Positions 47,575-56,660 are shown, counted from the stretch's first letter. The stretch: DNA of 64,000 bases from JABURQ01 sp029243145 (GCA_965660145.1 CBFHYX010000020.1:1-64000), one strand, 5' to 3'. The notes: generated from the sequence alone by a model not told the origin. Program-made: numbers and translations.

Positions 47575-48131
47575 CCCGATAAGAGAAACAAACGAGGAGC
47601 CGTCTCACTTTCGGCAACCGCTTCGATGATTTCCAAACACCAGCCATCGGCTTCACAGTCCCGGAAGAAGTCAGCAACGGCTCCGGTTTCGTGTTGCCCC
47701 GCCTCGTGTCCCGGATAAGCGGTGACGGAGATAAGCCCGGCAGGATGTAGTAACTCGCAGGCAGCTTCAATCGCACGCAGCGTACTTTCAGTATGAGTCG
47801 TGATCTCTTTATTCCCTCCCGGCAAGTATCCCAGGTTGAACATGACCACCTTGATGTGACCGCGATGTTCGGAGTCAATCAACTGATTCATTTCCACGTG
47901 AGAGTTATGGAATAATGTGACGCGTGATGAATACTCTGGTCCAAGTTTCTGCCGAGCCTGTTCTAAAGCGGCTGCTTGCACATCAAAACCATAGACTCGT
48001 CCTTCAGGACCAACGGTCTCCGCCAGAAATAGAGTGTCATGGCCATTACCGACAGTCGCGTCGATGGCAATGTCGCCAGGCTGTAAAAAACGCCGGCAAA
48101 TCTCATGAGCACGGTCGGTCAAACGAAGCAT
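47559..48131 (-). CDS. mnmM: tRNA wobble uridine methyltransferase MnmM (YtqB)
   Basis: A 190-residue SAM methyltransferase of the rRNA_methylase/YtqB family. Motif I is DATVGNGHDTLFLAE, followed by VYGFDVQ, and the active-site region is FNLGYLPGGNKEITT, the YtqB signature. YtqB has been characterised as MnmM, which methylates nm5(s2)U34 to mnm5(s2)U34 in some tRNAs. Its start overlaps the end of the FAD oxidase gene by 13 bases, and that gene is the likely partner enzyme in the same pathway. Confidence 0.85.
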   Translation of the reverse strand: MLRLTDRAHEICRRFLQPGDIAIDATVGNGHDTLFLAETVGPEGRVYGFDVQAAALEQARQKLGPEYSSRVTLFHNSHVEMNQLIDSEHRGHIKVVMFNLGYLPGGNKEITTHTESTLRAIEAACELLHPAGLISVTAYPGHEAGQHETGAVADFFRDCEADGWCLEIIEAVAESETAPRLFLLSGQGGS

Positions 48132-49207
48132 GAGGAAAGATCCACTTTTTGATGAAGGTCGTATTTGTTATCGACGGCAATGCCTTCACACAACAGTCCT
48201 CTCATTTGATCTGCTAAGACCGGAGACAACAAAGCCCCCCGCGAACCCAAGCCGTTCATAAAGCCAAGTCGAGTGTCATTCGGATGAACTCCCATTCTCG
48301 GCGAGCGTCCATGAATCACGGGACGAACTGCCGCCCGGTGTTCGACGATCTCCTCTTCTTGTGAAACATTTTGTAACTGGCTCCATCTTTTAAGAAGATC
48401 CGTTCGTCCCGCTTCTGTGGGACATTTATCGAGTTGGTCACGTTCGTAGGTGGCACCAATTCGGACGTGACCATTTTGTTCGGGAGCCACCCATATTCCC
48501 GCATGGACAACTCTAGACTCTTCCCAATCCGATACTTTCAACGTGAGAATCTCACCCTTGGCAGCATCAAATGGAACGTCTCGAAACCACGGATTTTTCG
48601 TGGATTCAAATCCCTGACAAAAAACAACTCGGTTGCACTCTACGTTCAAACGCGGAAGTGAGATTCGATCTTTCTCAACCTGCACATCTGCAGGTAGAGA
48701 TATTGTTGCTTGCCGATATCCACACTGCGTCTCGAAATAACTTTGCGTCGCGGCTAAATAGGATTTTGTATCGAGCCGAGCCGCGGTCAGCATCTCAAAT
48801 CCACCAAATGGTGATGAGACCGCTTTGGGCAATGCCGATGCCTCACACAATCTCACATCATCGGCGTCGCGATATTTTTTGAGAAACAGTTCTCGTTCTT
48901 CACTCGATGCGAAAACCCGCACCATCGGTGTTTCAGAAAAAAACGCCTCACCCGTTTGCTGTTCGACAATCCGATAGAATGCTTTAGCAGCATTATAAAA
49001 CTGTCCCCAATCGGGATAGCGAGCGAGACGTTGCCCGGTGATCGGCGTGAGCAAACCGGCAGCAATCCGCGAGGATGAGGACTCATCACCGCGGTCAATC
49101 AACAACACCGACTCCCCGCGTTCATGAAGTTTCCATGCGAGCGAGGAGCCGGCAAGTCCTTGCCCGAGAACGACAGTCTCAAATCGATGTGTGGAAGTGT
49201 TGGCCAT
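48119..49207 (-). CDS. FAD-dependent oxidase, MnmC2-like
   Basis: A 362-residue D-amino-acid-oxidase-type flavoprotein. N-terminal FAD motif VVLGQGLAGSSLAWKLHERG, then RIAAGLLTPITGQRLARYPD; the C-terminal part has the second FAD contact GFMNGLGSRGALLSPVLADQ. The GLAGSSLA form and RIAAGL motif match the MnmC oxidase domain, which removes the carboxymethyl group from cmnm5U34. Its overlap with mnmM supports joint action. It could also be a glycine or sarcosine-type oxidase; the tRNA role is inferred from context. Confidence 0.75.
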   Translation of the reverse strand: MANTSTHRFETVVLGQGLAGSSLAWKLHERGESVLLIDRGDESSSSRIAAGLLTPITGQRLARYPDWGQFYNAAKAFYRIVEQQTGEAFFSETPMVRVFASSEERELFLKKYRDADDVRLCEASALPKAVSSPFGGFEMLTAARLDTKSYLAATQSYFETQCGYRQATISLPADVQVEKDRISLPRLNVECNRVVFCQGFESTKNPWFRDVPFDAAKGEILTLKVSDWEESRVVHAGIWVAPEQNGHVRIGATYERDQLDKCPTEAGRTDLLKRWSQLQNVSQEEEIVEHRAAVRPVIHGRSPRMGVHPNDTRLGFMNGLGSRGALLSPVLADQMRGLLCEGIAVDNKYDLHQKVDLSSCFV

Positions 49208-49245
49208 GAGGGTGATAAGCCATCATCAGGATTATCTCAGAAAGA

Positions 49246-49608
49246 TCAAAGGGTTTCCTGATTCCACTCCTCAGCCGCTCCCCGAATGGTCGTGCTTTGA
49301 CGCTGTTTTTTCACCACTTGATCTCGTTTTCGCGCCAAGGTATGCACGGTTCGGTCGAGTGCACCTGTCAAAGCGGCTCCCACATTTTCTGCCGTCTCTT
49401 CAATCACCGTCTCGCCCGTCATTTCGCAGTTCAAATGGACGCGACACTGAATATCGACGCCCCCCTTGGGGCCATTCAAGTCGCGGAGAGTCACCGAAAC
49501 ATCTTTAATTTGCTCTTGGAAACGGCTGAGTTTTGAAAGCACACGTTCTTCTGTGGTTTCGCGAACCTGATTCGGCAACGATTTATCAATGTGGCATTCG
49601 AGGTGCAT
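49246..49608 (-). CDS. Ribosome hibernation factor (HPF/RaiA type)
   Basis: A 120-residue protein of the ribosome hibernation-promoting family, short form. A central beta-alpha fold (VSVTLRDLNGPKGGVDIQCR) is followed by a conserved helix (VGAALTGALDRTVHTLARKR). It would bind in the 30S decoding region to inhibit translation during stress. There is no C-terminal dimerisation domain. It lies just upstream of the tRNA-modification pair. Confidence 0.85.
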   Translation of the reverse strand: MHLECHIDKSLPNQVRETTEERVLSKLSRFQEQIKDVSVTLRDLNGPKGGVDIQCRVHLNCEMTGETVIEETAENVGAALTGALDRTVHTLARKRDQVVKKQRQSTTIRGAAEEWNQETL

Positions 49609-49770
49609 GAATCACTCCTAGGATAAGTCGATATTTCTGTGTCTCTATCAAACCAACGAAGTCCCTTCAGTTTAGGATCACCACCATCTTTTCCAAAGAG
49701 AAATTCCATTGGGAATATCGGAAATCGTTATTTATCAAGAGAGAGTCTTACTCACTCCCGATAGTAGTCC

Positions 49771-50032
49771 TCACGCAGGACACCGACAAAAGCAACCTTT
49801 CTTCAGGCAGCATTATTTGAACCGCTGACCCGATCCACACGGACACAAGTCATTGCGACCGAGCTTCTCGACGAGCAGTTTGTCGCCGTGGACAACGCGC
49901 ACACCTCGTTTAACGTGCGTCTCAGACGGATAGCCGCGACGCCGTTTACTCATTGTCTCGAAATTAGGTGTCTCGAAAGCAGGGTTGACCCGATTCGAGA
50001 TTGACGAACTGCTGCTGATTTTGTGATGCCAT
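49771..50032 (-). pseudogene. SEC-C motif small protein, frameshifted and prematurely stopped
   Basis: An excellent ribosome site (GGGGAGGTGG) precedes ATG 50032, which opens MASQNQQQFVNLES. Near 49993-50000 a one-base shift is needed to enter the frame RVNPAFETPNFETMSKRRRGYPS (written as two parts: RVNPAFETPNFET, MSKRRRGYPS), which leads into the zinc motif GRNDLCPCGSGQRFK. A TAA at 49813-49815 then cuts the frame directly before CC, the last two zinc ligands of SEC-C, which are still encoded after it. If neither change is an error the zinc site is destroyed. An internal ATG (49953) would give a 46-residue product. Confidence 0.65.
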
Positions 50033-50127
50033 GATCCACCTCCCCGTCTGCGATGATGTCGTTGGTCAACGCATCTCTCCGACAGACGAAAAGGGAATCT
50101 GGTTCGGGAAATTTAGACAACCTTGGC

Positions 50128-51063
50128 TTAGACAACAGCGGCAGTGTCTTCCTGACGACTCCAAAAGTAATCAGAAACATACTGTGCGATTTCCGAATTG
50201 GGAGTCGCCCAGCGCCAAGCTCCTTCATCACCCAGAACAAGATCGGCGACGGCATCGGTCGATTGTTCACTTAAGAAATGGTGCCGTCCATCATATTGAC
50301 GATTGGTATAGTCGCCATGCCAAAGTTGAACCAAGGTCCCTGGGATGCAATCCACAGTCAACTCGGATCGTTGACGGATTTGATGGCTCCAGCTTTCAAA
50401 TGCCCGGTCAAACATGGGGCCGGAGGAAAGAGAAGACTGGAAGGATGCTTCCATTCCCTTCATCAGAGCAGGCAACGCACAGTCTCCACTTCCAATGATG
50501 CAGTGATCAAATAAACCGATTCCTTCGAGGCAGTCACGGCGTGCCGCCCAAGCTAATCCCGTACGACCATAATTTTGGGCGCGAAGGTAGGGCATCATTT
50601 TCCGTGGATCAAAGTCGGCCCTCTGAGCACGATTGGCGAAGCTGAAGTTTAACTCAACCTTGGAAGCATCAAAACTCTTTAATTCCCTGTCAGTTTCATT
50701 GGCCTGATGGGCGAATTCAAACGGCTGCACGAAATCAGAATGTTTCAGAGCCTGGCTCGTTGCTTCAGCCCAATCATCACGTGTAAAGACAATATCGCAA
50801 TCCAGCCACGCGACTTCCGTGCAGTCATCGGGAAGATGACTCTCGATCAGAATATTGAGTAAGCGTTCCTTTTGGAACATCACATCGCCATCCTCGATGC
50901 GAACCATGATGTCGGCATCATCTTCATCGAGATCGAAATGTCCATTGAAACCCAATTCAATGGCAATCAAAGGCACATTGAGATGCTCGCGGAAGATGTG
51001 GTAATTTTTGAGACGGTTGGCATAGTGACAAGGGTTAAAGTAACTCGTAATTGCATACAACAT
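50128..51063 (-). CDS. Glycosyltransferase-like protein
   Basis: A 311-residue protein resembling family-2/8 type glycosyltransferases: N-terminal strand MLYAITSYFNPCHYANRL, a DxD-like metal site in VAWLDCDIVFTRDDW, and an acceptor-side TGLAWAARRDCLEGIG followed by GSGDCALPALMKGM. The donor and acceptor are unknown. It stands alone, with no signal peptide, so it acts in the cytoplasm. Confidence 0.7.
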   Translation of the reverse strand: MLYAITSYFNPCHYANRLKNYHIFREHLNVPLIAIELGFNGHFDLDEDDADIMVRIEDGDVMFQKERLLNILIESHLPDDCTEVAWLDCDIVFTRDDWAEATSQALKHSDFVQPFEFAHQANETDRELKSFDASKVELNFSFANRAQRADFDPRKMMPYLRAQNYGRTGLAWAARRDCLEGIGLFDHCIIGSGDCALPALMKGMEASFQSSLSSGPMFDRAFESWSHQIRQRSELTVDCIPGTLVQLWHGDYTNRQYDGRHHFLSEQSTDAVADLVLGDEGAWRWATPNSEIAQYVSDYFWSRQEDTAAVV

Positions 51064-51492
51064 TGTGATTTCCTTTCACACGTTTCGAAGAAAGTCGAAC
51101 TGAGGCTTCACGCAATTCCATAAAATAACCACGCATTTCCGGCAGTGCCAATAATCGCATGTGGATACCTCACGCAGCCCCATATTCACTCCCGAACCTC
51201 TGGCTGACCAGAGAATTCTGAAAGGGGCTAGAATGAATCAAAATCGTGGACGAAAACGTGGTTTCGGCTATCATTTCGGGGAGTCGACAATGATTGCAAA
51301 CCGCATCCCATTCCGACACAATGGATGATCGGCAGATCGCCCGGCGACTGCTCCCACCTGATGACCCTCCACGGATTCGGTCGGTTTTTTCAAAATCATG
51401 CACACTTTCAATCCTTCCATTGGCTGAGGAAATCCCCAAGCCGAGGTTGAGATTGATCAAACATTATCACCCTTTCGAAACAGGATCTCACC
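51064..51492. other. Intergenic, nothing recognised
   Basis: Spacer between divergent genes (glycosyltransferase reverse, acyl-activating enzyme forward). Open frames here are short and overlap one another on opposite strands with no ribosome site. It must contain the promoter of the acyl-activating operon; no clear box could be assigned. Confidence 0.35.
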
Positions 51493-52590
51493 GTGAGTAC
51501 GACTCTGGAAGACAAAGTGAAAGCCGCTCGCGAAGCGGTCGACAAGCAAACCGTCGAAATCGTGCAATTGCACTTCCACCCAGAAGACGGAGCCCCCTAT
51601 TGGCTCGAAAAATCCGCAGGGTTCGACTTCGATCCTCTCACCGATGTCAACTGCTTTGACGATCTGAAAAAATTCCCTCTGTTTGAAGACGACGATCTTC
51701 GCGGCGGACCGGTTGATCGGTTCCTCCCGAAAAAATGGCACGACAAAGGTCGTTACGTCTTTGAAACGGGCGGCACCACGGGGACTCCCAAGAGCCGCTG
51801 TGTCGTCGACGACTTCCGTATCGATTATGAAGAGTTCTCCAAAACGCTTCCCGACGAATACTTCCCGCGCGGAGCCAACTGGCTGATGCTCGGTCCCTCC
51901 GGTCCGCGACGATTGCGGTTGGCCGTCGAGCATCTCTGCCAAACTCGTGGTGGCATTTGCTTCTGCGTTGATCTCGATCCGCGCTGGGTTGTCAAATTGA
52001 TCAAGCAAGGCAAGATCGATGAAGCCAAAGCCTACAGTGCGCACGTGATCGATCAGGCGATGACCATCCTGACATCGAACCACAACGTGCAATGTATGTT
52101 CGCCACACCCAAGCTTCTCGAAGCTCTTGCTCTGCGTCTCATCGATGAAGACACCAGCATTGAAGAGATCGGCATCACGGGCATCTTCGCCGGTGGAACC
52201 GAGTTTACGCCGCAATGGTATCGCTTCTGTAAAGAAGAGTTGCTGGGCGAGAATGTTTACATCACGCCAACTTACGGCAACACGTTGATGGGTCTCGCCT
52301 GCGGCAAGCCTTTCGACCCTGCCGACAACTTCAAGATCACCTATTACGCTCCGCAACCGCGAGCGGTCGTCGAAGTGGTCAACTTTGACGACTACGACGA
52401 AGTTGTTGAATACGACGAAACCGGTCGCGTCAAACTTTACACACTGACACACGAACTGTTTATTCCCGGCTTCATGGAACGCGACGAAGGGGAACGCGAA
52501 CGTCCACACGAACAATACCCGTGGGACGGCGTCTCGGGAACTCGACCGTTTCACGAAATCGCCCAAAGCACAACAGTCGGCGTTTATTGA
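51493..52590 (+). CDS. Acyl-activating (ANL superfamily, LuxE/PaaK-like) enzyme
   Basis: A 365-residue protein starting with GTG 51493. The phosphate-binding motif FETGGTTGTPKSR is the hallmark of adenylate-forming enzymes. Later motifs fit the LuxE/phenylacetate-CoA ligase branch: GIFAGGTEFTPQWYRF and TPTYGNTLMG. It is shorter than typical ANL ligases and lacks the usual C-terminal lid domain, as in LuxE acyl-protein synthetases. With the aldehyde dehydrogenase that follows, it may activate and reduce a carboxylic acid (inference). Confidence 0.75.
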   Translation: MSTTLEDKVKAAREAVDKQTVEIVQLHFHPEDGAPYWLEKSAGFDFDPLTDVNCFDDLKKFPLFEDDDLRGGPVDRFLPKKWHDKGRYVFETGGTTGTPKSRCVVDDFRIDYEEFSKTLPDEYFPRGANWLMLGPSGPRRLRLAVEHLCQTRGGICFCVDLDPRWVVKLIKQGKIDEAKAYSAHVIDQAMTILTSNHNVQCMFATPKLLEALALRLIDEDTSIEEIGITGIFAGGTEFTPQWYRFCKEELLGENVYITPTYGNTLMGLACGKPFDPADNFKITYYAPQPRAVVEVVNFDDYDEVVEYDETGRVKLYTLTHELFIPGFMERDEGERERPHEQYPWDGVSGTRPFHEIAQSTTVGVY

Positions 52591-52611
52591 GCTTGAGTTA
52601 GTTATTTTTTT

Positions 52612-52651
52612 GACGCAAAGCCGCAAAGAGAAGAAGAATCGCGAAGAGTCG
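52612..52651. repeat. Left inverted word repeat of the GxxExxY cassette
   Basis: TTTTTTTGACGCAAAGCCGCAAAGAG-type sequence: GACGCAAAG, CCGCAAAG, then AGAAGAAGAATCGCGAAGAG. It is the inverted counterpart of 53072-53112. Confidence 0.75.
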
Positions 52652-52676
52652 AATGAAGCGTGCGGAGTAGTATGAC

Positions 52677-53066
52677 ATGATGAATGAAAATGATCTGAGT
52701 CATGCCATTATCGGTGCAGCCATAGAAGTCCATCGCGAACTTGGCGGTCCCGGACTCCTCGAAAGTCTCTATGAAGAAGCTCTGGCGTTTGAATTGGAAA
52801 GTCAGGGTTTGAAGGCTGAACGTCAGATTGAAGTGCCGATTGTTTACAAAGGGAATCAACTATCGAAAGCGTTTCGGATTGACCTTCTGGTCAATGATCT
52901 TGTGATTGTGGAATGTAAAGCGACCGAAGAAGATCATGATATCTACCGATCACAATGTTTAACTTACTTAAAATTGACTGATAAACGACTGGGGCTGGTG
53001 ATTAACTTCGGCCAGAAACTTCTCAAAAATAGAGTTCACCGAGTCGTGAACCAGTTGGATCATTAA
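52677..53066 (+). CDS. GxxExxY-family PDDEXK-like protein
   Basis: A 129-residue complete member of the GxxExxY family (PF13366). The name-giving motif is GLLESLY at residues 26-32. The PD-(D/E)XK-type residues are Asp69 (FRIDLLV) and Glu79-Cys-Lys81 (IVECKA), so a nuclease fold is likely intact. The start is ATG 52677 or 52680 after GGAG. It lies inside an ANL-aldehyde dehydrogenase operon and is bounded on both sides by inverted GCAAAG word repeats. The true function of this family is unknown. Confidence 0.85.
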   Translation: MMNENDLSHAIIGAAIEVHRELGGPGLLESLYEEALAFELESQGLKAERQIEVPIVYKGNQLSKAFRIDLLVNDLVIVECKATEEDHDIYRSQCLTYLKLTDKRLGLVINFGQKLLKNRVHRVVNQLDH

Positions 53067-53071
53067 AAATA

Positions 53072-53112
53072 TTTCTTTGCGTTTCTTCAACTCTTTGCGT
53101 CTTTGCGTCAAA
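53072..53112. repeat. Right inverted word repeat of the GxxExxY cassette
   Basis: Reverse complement reads TTTTGACGCAAAGACGCAAAG, then AGTTGAAGAAACGCAAAG. It shares the first 15 or more bases with the left copy and diverges inward. Confidence 0.75.
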
Positions 53113-53130
53113 ACATGAAAGAAATTTACC

Positions 53131-54573
53131 ATGCTCGAAATCCCTGTAATCCGTTGGGGCAAACCCTACGAATCGATGGATCAATCGCCCGTCGTCCATT
53201 TTGAAACCGGCGAAGAACTCGCCAAGGTCCATCAGGCCAACGGCGGCATCATCAAGATGGATATGCGCAAAGCCAAGAAAGCACGCGATCTCCTGCGTCA
53301 ATATTCCATCGAAGACCTGATCGGTATGTGCGAGAAAGCCGCCGACTATTATGTCAACGATGAACTCCCGATGGGGAACGGCACACAAACTCCCGAAGAG
53401 TTCTGCCGCATTCAATCGGCTTCGACCGGCCTGCCCGAGCATATGTGCAAATTCAACATGGGCAAAAGTGCCTATGTGATGAGGAACATGGGCAAAGTTC
53501 TCGACGCACTCACGCGCGGCTTGCCTCTCGATGTTTTCAGTAACGGTTACGGCGAAGAAGGACGCGGCATCAATATCAGTTATCAGGCAACAACCAATGC
53601 CTGCGGCTGGGTCTTGCCGTCCAACTCACCCGGTGTCCACACACTCTGGCTTCCCGTGATCCCGCTACAAATTGGATTGGTCCTCAAGCCGGGTTCTTCC
53701 GAACCTTGGACGCCTTACCGAATGTTCGAAGCGATGGTGAAAGCCGGCATCCCGCGCGAAGCGTTCTGCCTCTACCCCGGACCTCACGAATGCGGCTCGG
53801 CCATCATGGAGTCGTGCGAACGCTCGACGATCTTTGGAGGACAGGCGACCGTCGATCAACATGCCGGCAATCCCAAGGTCGCCGCTCATGGACCCGGTTA
53901 CAGTAAAATTGTCATCGGTGAAGACAAGATTGAAGATTGGGAAAAGTACATCGACCTGATGGTCGACAGTCTCTACGTCAACAGTGGACGCAGTTGCATC
54001 TCGGCGTCCGGTATCTGGGTGCCCAAGTATGGTGCAGAGATCGCTGATGCCATCGCCAAGAAGCTTGGCGCTGTGGGGCCAAAGCCAATGACCGATCCTG
54101 AATCCGGTCTCGCTGCGTTTACGATGAAAGGCGCAGCCGAAGCGATGAACAACATGATTGACGAAGGCTGCAAGTCACCTGCCGTCACCGATGTGACCGC
54201 CAAGTATCGCGATGGAGAGCGCTTGATTCAGGAAGAGCGTTGCGACTTCCTGCTTCCCACCGTGTTACATGTGACCGACCCTGACGACGCGATGGCCAAC
54301 ACCGAGTTCATGTTTCCGTTCGGTTCGGTTGTCGAATGCCCGCAGGACAAGTTCCTCAAAAAGTGCGGCTACACACTCGTCTGCACAGCGATCACCGACG
54401 ATGAAGACTTCAAACGCGATCTGATCGACGCGACCAATGTCGACCGACTCAACATCGGCGAAGTGCGGACGTATCAGATTCACTGGATGCAGCCACACGA
54501 AGGAAACATCATCGACTTCCTGTTCCGCAACCGCGCGTTCCAGACCGAACCACCCCCGGCCACGGAAGTGTGA
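53131..54573 (+). CDS. Aldehyde dehydrogenase family protein
   Basis: A 480-residue enzyme of the aldehyde dehydrogenase superfamily. The catalytic cysteine is in NSGRSCISASGIWVP; the cofactor region contains GWVLPSNSPGVHTLWLPVI and LVLKPGSSEPWTPYRM. Related proteins reduce activated acyl groups (LuxC type) or oxidise aldehydes. The gene was presumably once directly downstream of the acyl-activating enzyme gene; the GxxExxY cassette now separates them by 540 bases. Start at ATG 53131. Confidence 0.85.
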   Translation: MLEIPVIRWGKPYESMDQSPVVHFETGEELAKVHQANGGIIKMDMRKAKKARDLLRQYSIEDLIGMCEKAADYYVNDELPMGNGTQTPEEFCRIQSASTGLPEHMCKFNMGKSAYVMRNMGKVLDALTRGLPLDVFSNGYGEEGRGINISYQATTNACGWVLPSNSPGVHTLWLPVIPLQIGLVLKPGSSEPWTPYRMFEAMVKAGIPREAFCLYPGPHECGSAIMESCERSTIFGGQATVDQHAGNPKVAAHGPGYSKIVIGEDKIEDWEKYIDLMVDSLYVNSGRSCISASGIWVPKYGAEIADAIAKKLGAVGPKPMTDPESGLAAFTMKGAAEAMNNMIDEGCKSPAVTDVTAKYRDGERLIQEERCDFLLPTVLHVTDPDDAMANTEFMFPFGSVVECPQDKFLKKCGYTLVCTAITDDEDFKRDLIDATNVDRLNIGEVRTYQIHWMQPHEGNIIDFLFRNRAFQTEPPPATEV

Positions 54574-54577
54574 CGAC

Positions 54578-54606
54578 AAAGCGGACAGCGGAAAGCCGAA
54601 AGCGGG
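54578..54606. repeat. GCGGAAAGC word repeat after the aldehyde dehydrogenase gene
   Basis: AAAGCGGACAGCGGAAAGCCGAAAGCGGG-like words. The reverse complement matches the words found in the atpD-atpC spacer (12906-12933). Confidence 0.5.
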
Positions 54607-54692
54607 ATTGATCAACGCGAATTATCTTGTGGGTCAAGTTTTGCCTGATGTTCCATCGTTTTTTTCGCTTCCTAGGATTCAGGAGGACATTC

Positions 54693-55574
54693 GTGGCCAG
54701 TAAAACAAATTCTCGCTTCGTTAAATATTTGGTTCCGACAATCAAAGCGCTTTAGAGTTTGGGCTTTACAGCACGACCGAAATAGGTCCGTGAGGCACTT
54801 GAAGTTCTACTTGAGATCTCAGAAGAAGAACTCGAAACAATACATAAATCTGGGCAAAGTCGATTTGAGAACGATGTACATTGGGCTCGATTGTATCTTG
54901 CGAAAGCCGGTTACATTGACGCATCAAAACGCGGAGTATGGAGCCTAACAGAGAAAGGCAAAAACGCTGCGATCAATGATGGAATGACTCAATCAATCTT
55001 TGAGGAAGCCGTCGATGTGATCAGGGCTTCGAGAGATCAGACGAACGACCACAATCCCACTGAACTTCATAGCGACGAATTTGAAGATATTGAGGAAGAA
55101 ATTGATGAAGAACTGGAACACCGTGGAGAAACTTTAGAGCGTTTGAAAGTATTGTCGCCGTATGGATTCGAAAGATTCTGCCATGCCTTGCTTTTGGAAA
55201 CAGGATTTGAAGATGTGGAGATGACAGGGCAATCGGGCGATAAAGGAATCGATGGCAACGGAACTTTGCGCATCAATCCCTTTGTCACAATCAAAGTCAT
55301 GTATCAATGCAAAAGATATAAAGACTCAGTCTCATCTCCGCAGATTCGAGATTTCAGAGGTGCAATTACAGGCCGGGCAGATCGAGGTCTATTCATCACA
55401 ACGGGAAAGTTTACACAAGATGCGGAAATCGAAGCAAATCGAGATGGCGTAACTCCAATTGAAATGGTCGATGGCTCTGCTCTCGTGAAACTGATGGAAG
55501 ACTTCGAGTTCGGACTTCAACATGTTCGAACTTTTCGACTCGAATCGGCTTTCTTCACTCGCTTTGAGGAGTAA
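54693..55574 (+). pseudogene. Mrr-type restriction endonuclease, two in-frame TAG codons
   Basis: From GTG 54693 (AGGAGG six bases upstream) one frame of 294 codons covers both Mrr domains. The N-terminal winged-helix part is interrupted by TAG at 54753-54755 (KAL-stop-SLG) and at 54783-54785 (ARPK-stop-VREAL). The catalytic PD-(D/E)XK part is intact: ERFCHALLLETGFEDVEMTG, SGDKGIDGNG, YQCKRYKD. Mrr enzymes cut methylated DNA. From ATG 54891 a 227-residue product with the nuclease but not the full N-terminal domain could still be made. Confidence 0.75.
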
Positions 55575-55784
55575 AACATTGTCAATCTTGGTCTGCGAGC
55601 ATTTTCTATTTCGCCGTAACTTGTGGGGTGGGGAATCAAAAGATGACTAACACGATCATCGCCCCCTGTTTGGCTCGCGTCGGCGACTCTTTGAGACGGA
55701 AGTTCTGGCATTGCTTTTCTCGCGGTGCCATAATGCGAGTAGACAATTTACGGTCAAACAATTCTGCCACGGGGAACTTTCCAC

Positions 55785-56660
55785 ATGAACCATCGATCTA
55801 TCGGTTTGTTTGCTATTCCGCTGCTTTGTTTGACGAGTCTCTGTCAGGCGCAGAAACTGATCTCCGACATTCCTTATGTAGAAAACGGACACGCACGACA
55901 GGTCCTCGATGTCTACGTTCCCGAAAAGTCCGCGGATAAGCCCTTGCCGGTAATGTTCTGGATTCACGGCGGTGGTTGGACCGTCGGTGATAAAAGTGAT
56001 GTGGCATTGAAACCCAAAGTTCTCACCGAACAAGGTTTCGTTTTTGTCTCGACCAACTACCGACTGTTTCCCGATGTCGAGATGAATGTTCTGACTCGCG
56101 ATGTCGCCAAAGCTCTCGGCTGGGTCCATAAAAACATTGGCAAGTATGGCGGCGATCCGCAACGTATCTTCGTCGGAGGTCATTCCGCCGGCGCGCAGCT
56201 TGCCGCGTTGCTGTGTACCGATGACCGTTACCTTAAGGAAGTGGGGGTTTCGTTCGATGCGTTGCGGGGATGTGTACCTGTGGATGGAGACACCTACGAT
56301 ATTCCCAAGATCATCATGACGGCAGAATTTCGTCAGACACTCTACGGCGGCAAAATGTTTACCTCCGGGCATCGCCAGAAATTTGGAAACGATCCAGAGA
56401 AGCACATCGACTTTTCTGCCGTCACTCATGTGGCCAAAGACAAAGGGATTCCTCCGTTCCTGATTTTCTATTTTCCGGGGAATTCCAACACGCGCGCTCA
56501 AGCAGGTCGCTTGGCAGAAGTGTTGAAAAAGGCCGAGATCCCTGCCAAAGCATTTGGCAAATCGGACAGTAATCACAGTCGATTGAATAATGATCTGGGG
56601 GAGCCGGATGATCCTGCTACCCAAGAGCTCTTCAAATTTCTGGATAGTTTAACGGACTAA
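55785..56660 (+). CDS. Secreted alpha/beta hydrolase (esterase-like)
   Basis: A 291-residue protein with a signal peptide (about 1-22, CQAQ). It has the oxyanion motif HGGGW (IHGGGWTVGD), the nucleophile elbow GHSAG (FVGGHSAGAQLA) and a late histidine in SNHSRLN, the set of hormone-sensitive-lipase-type esterases (BD-FAE family). An Asp of the triad is expected near FYFPGNSNTR but is not certain. Extracytoplasmic ester cleavage of plant or algal polymers is inferred. Confidence 0.85.
   Translation: MNHRSIGLFAIPLLCLTSLCQAQKLISDIPYVENGHARQVLDVYVPEKSADKPLPVMFWIHGGGWTVGDKSDVALKPKVLTEQGFVFVSTNYRLFPDVEMNVLTRDVAKALGWVHKNIGKYGGDPQRIFVGGHSAGAQLAALLCTDDRYLKEVGVSFDALRGCVPVDGDTYDIPKIIMTAEFRQTLYGGKMFTSGHRQKFGNDPEKHIDFSAVTHVAKDKGIPPFLIFYFPGNSNTRAQAGRLAEVLKKAEIPAKAFGKSDSNHSRLNNDLGEPDDPATQELFKFLDSLTD

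Noticed and set aside
51170..51460. 96-codon reverse frame upstream of the acyl-activating enzyme
   Set aside because: No ribosome site, Ser/Arg-rich shadow-like composition, overlaps another frame on the opposite strand.
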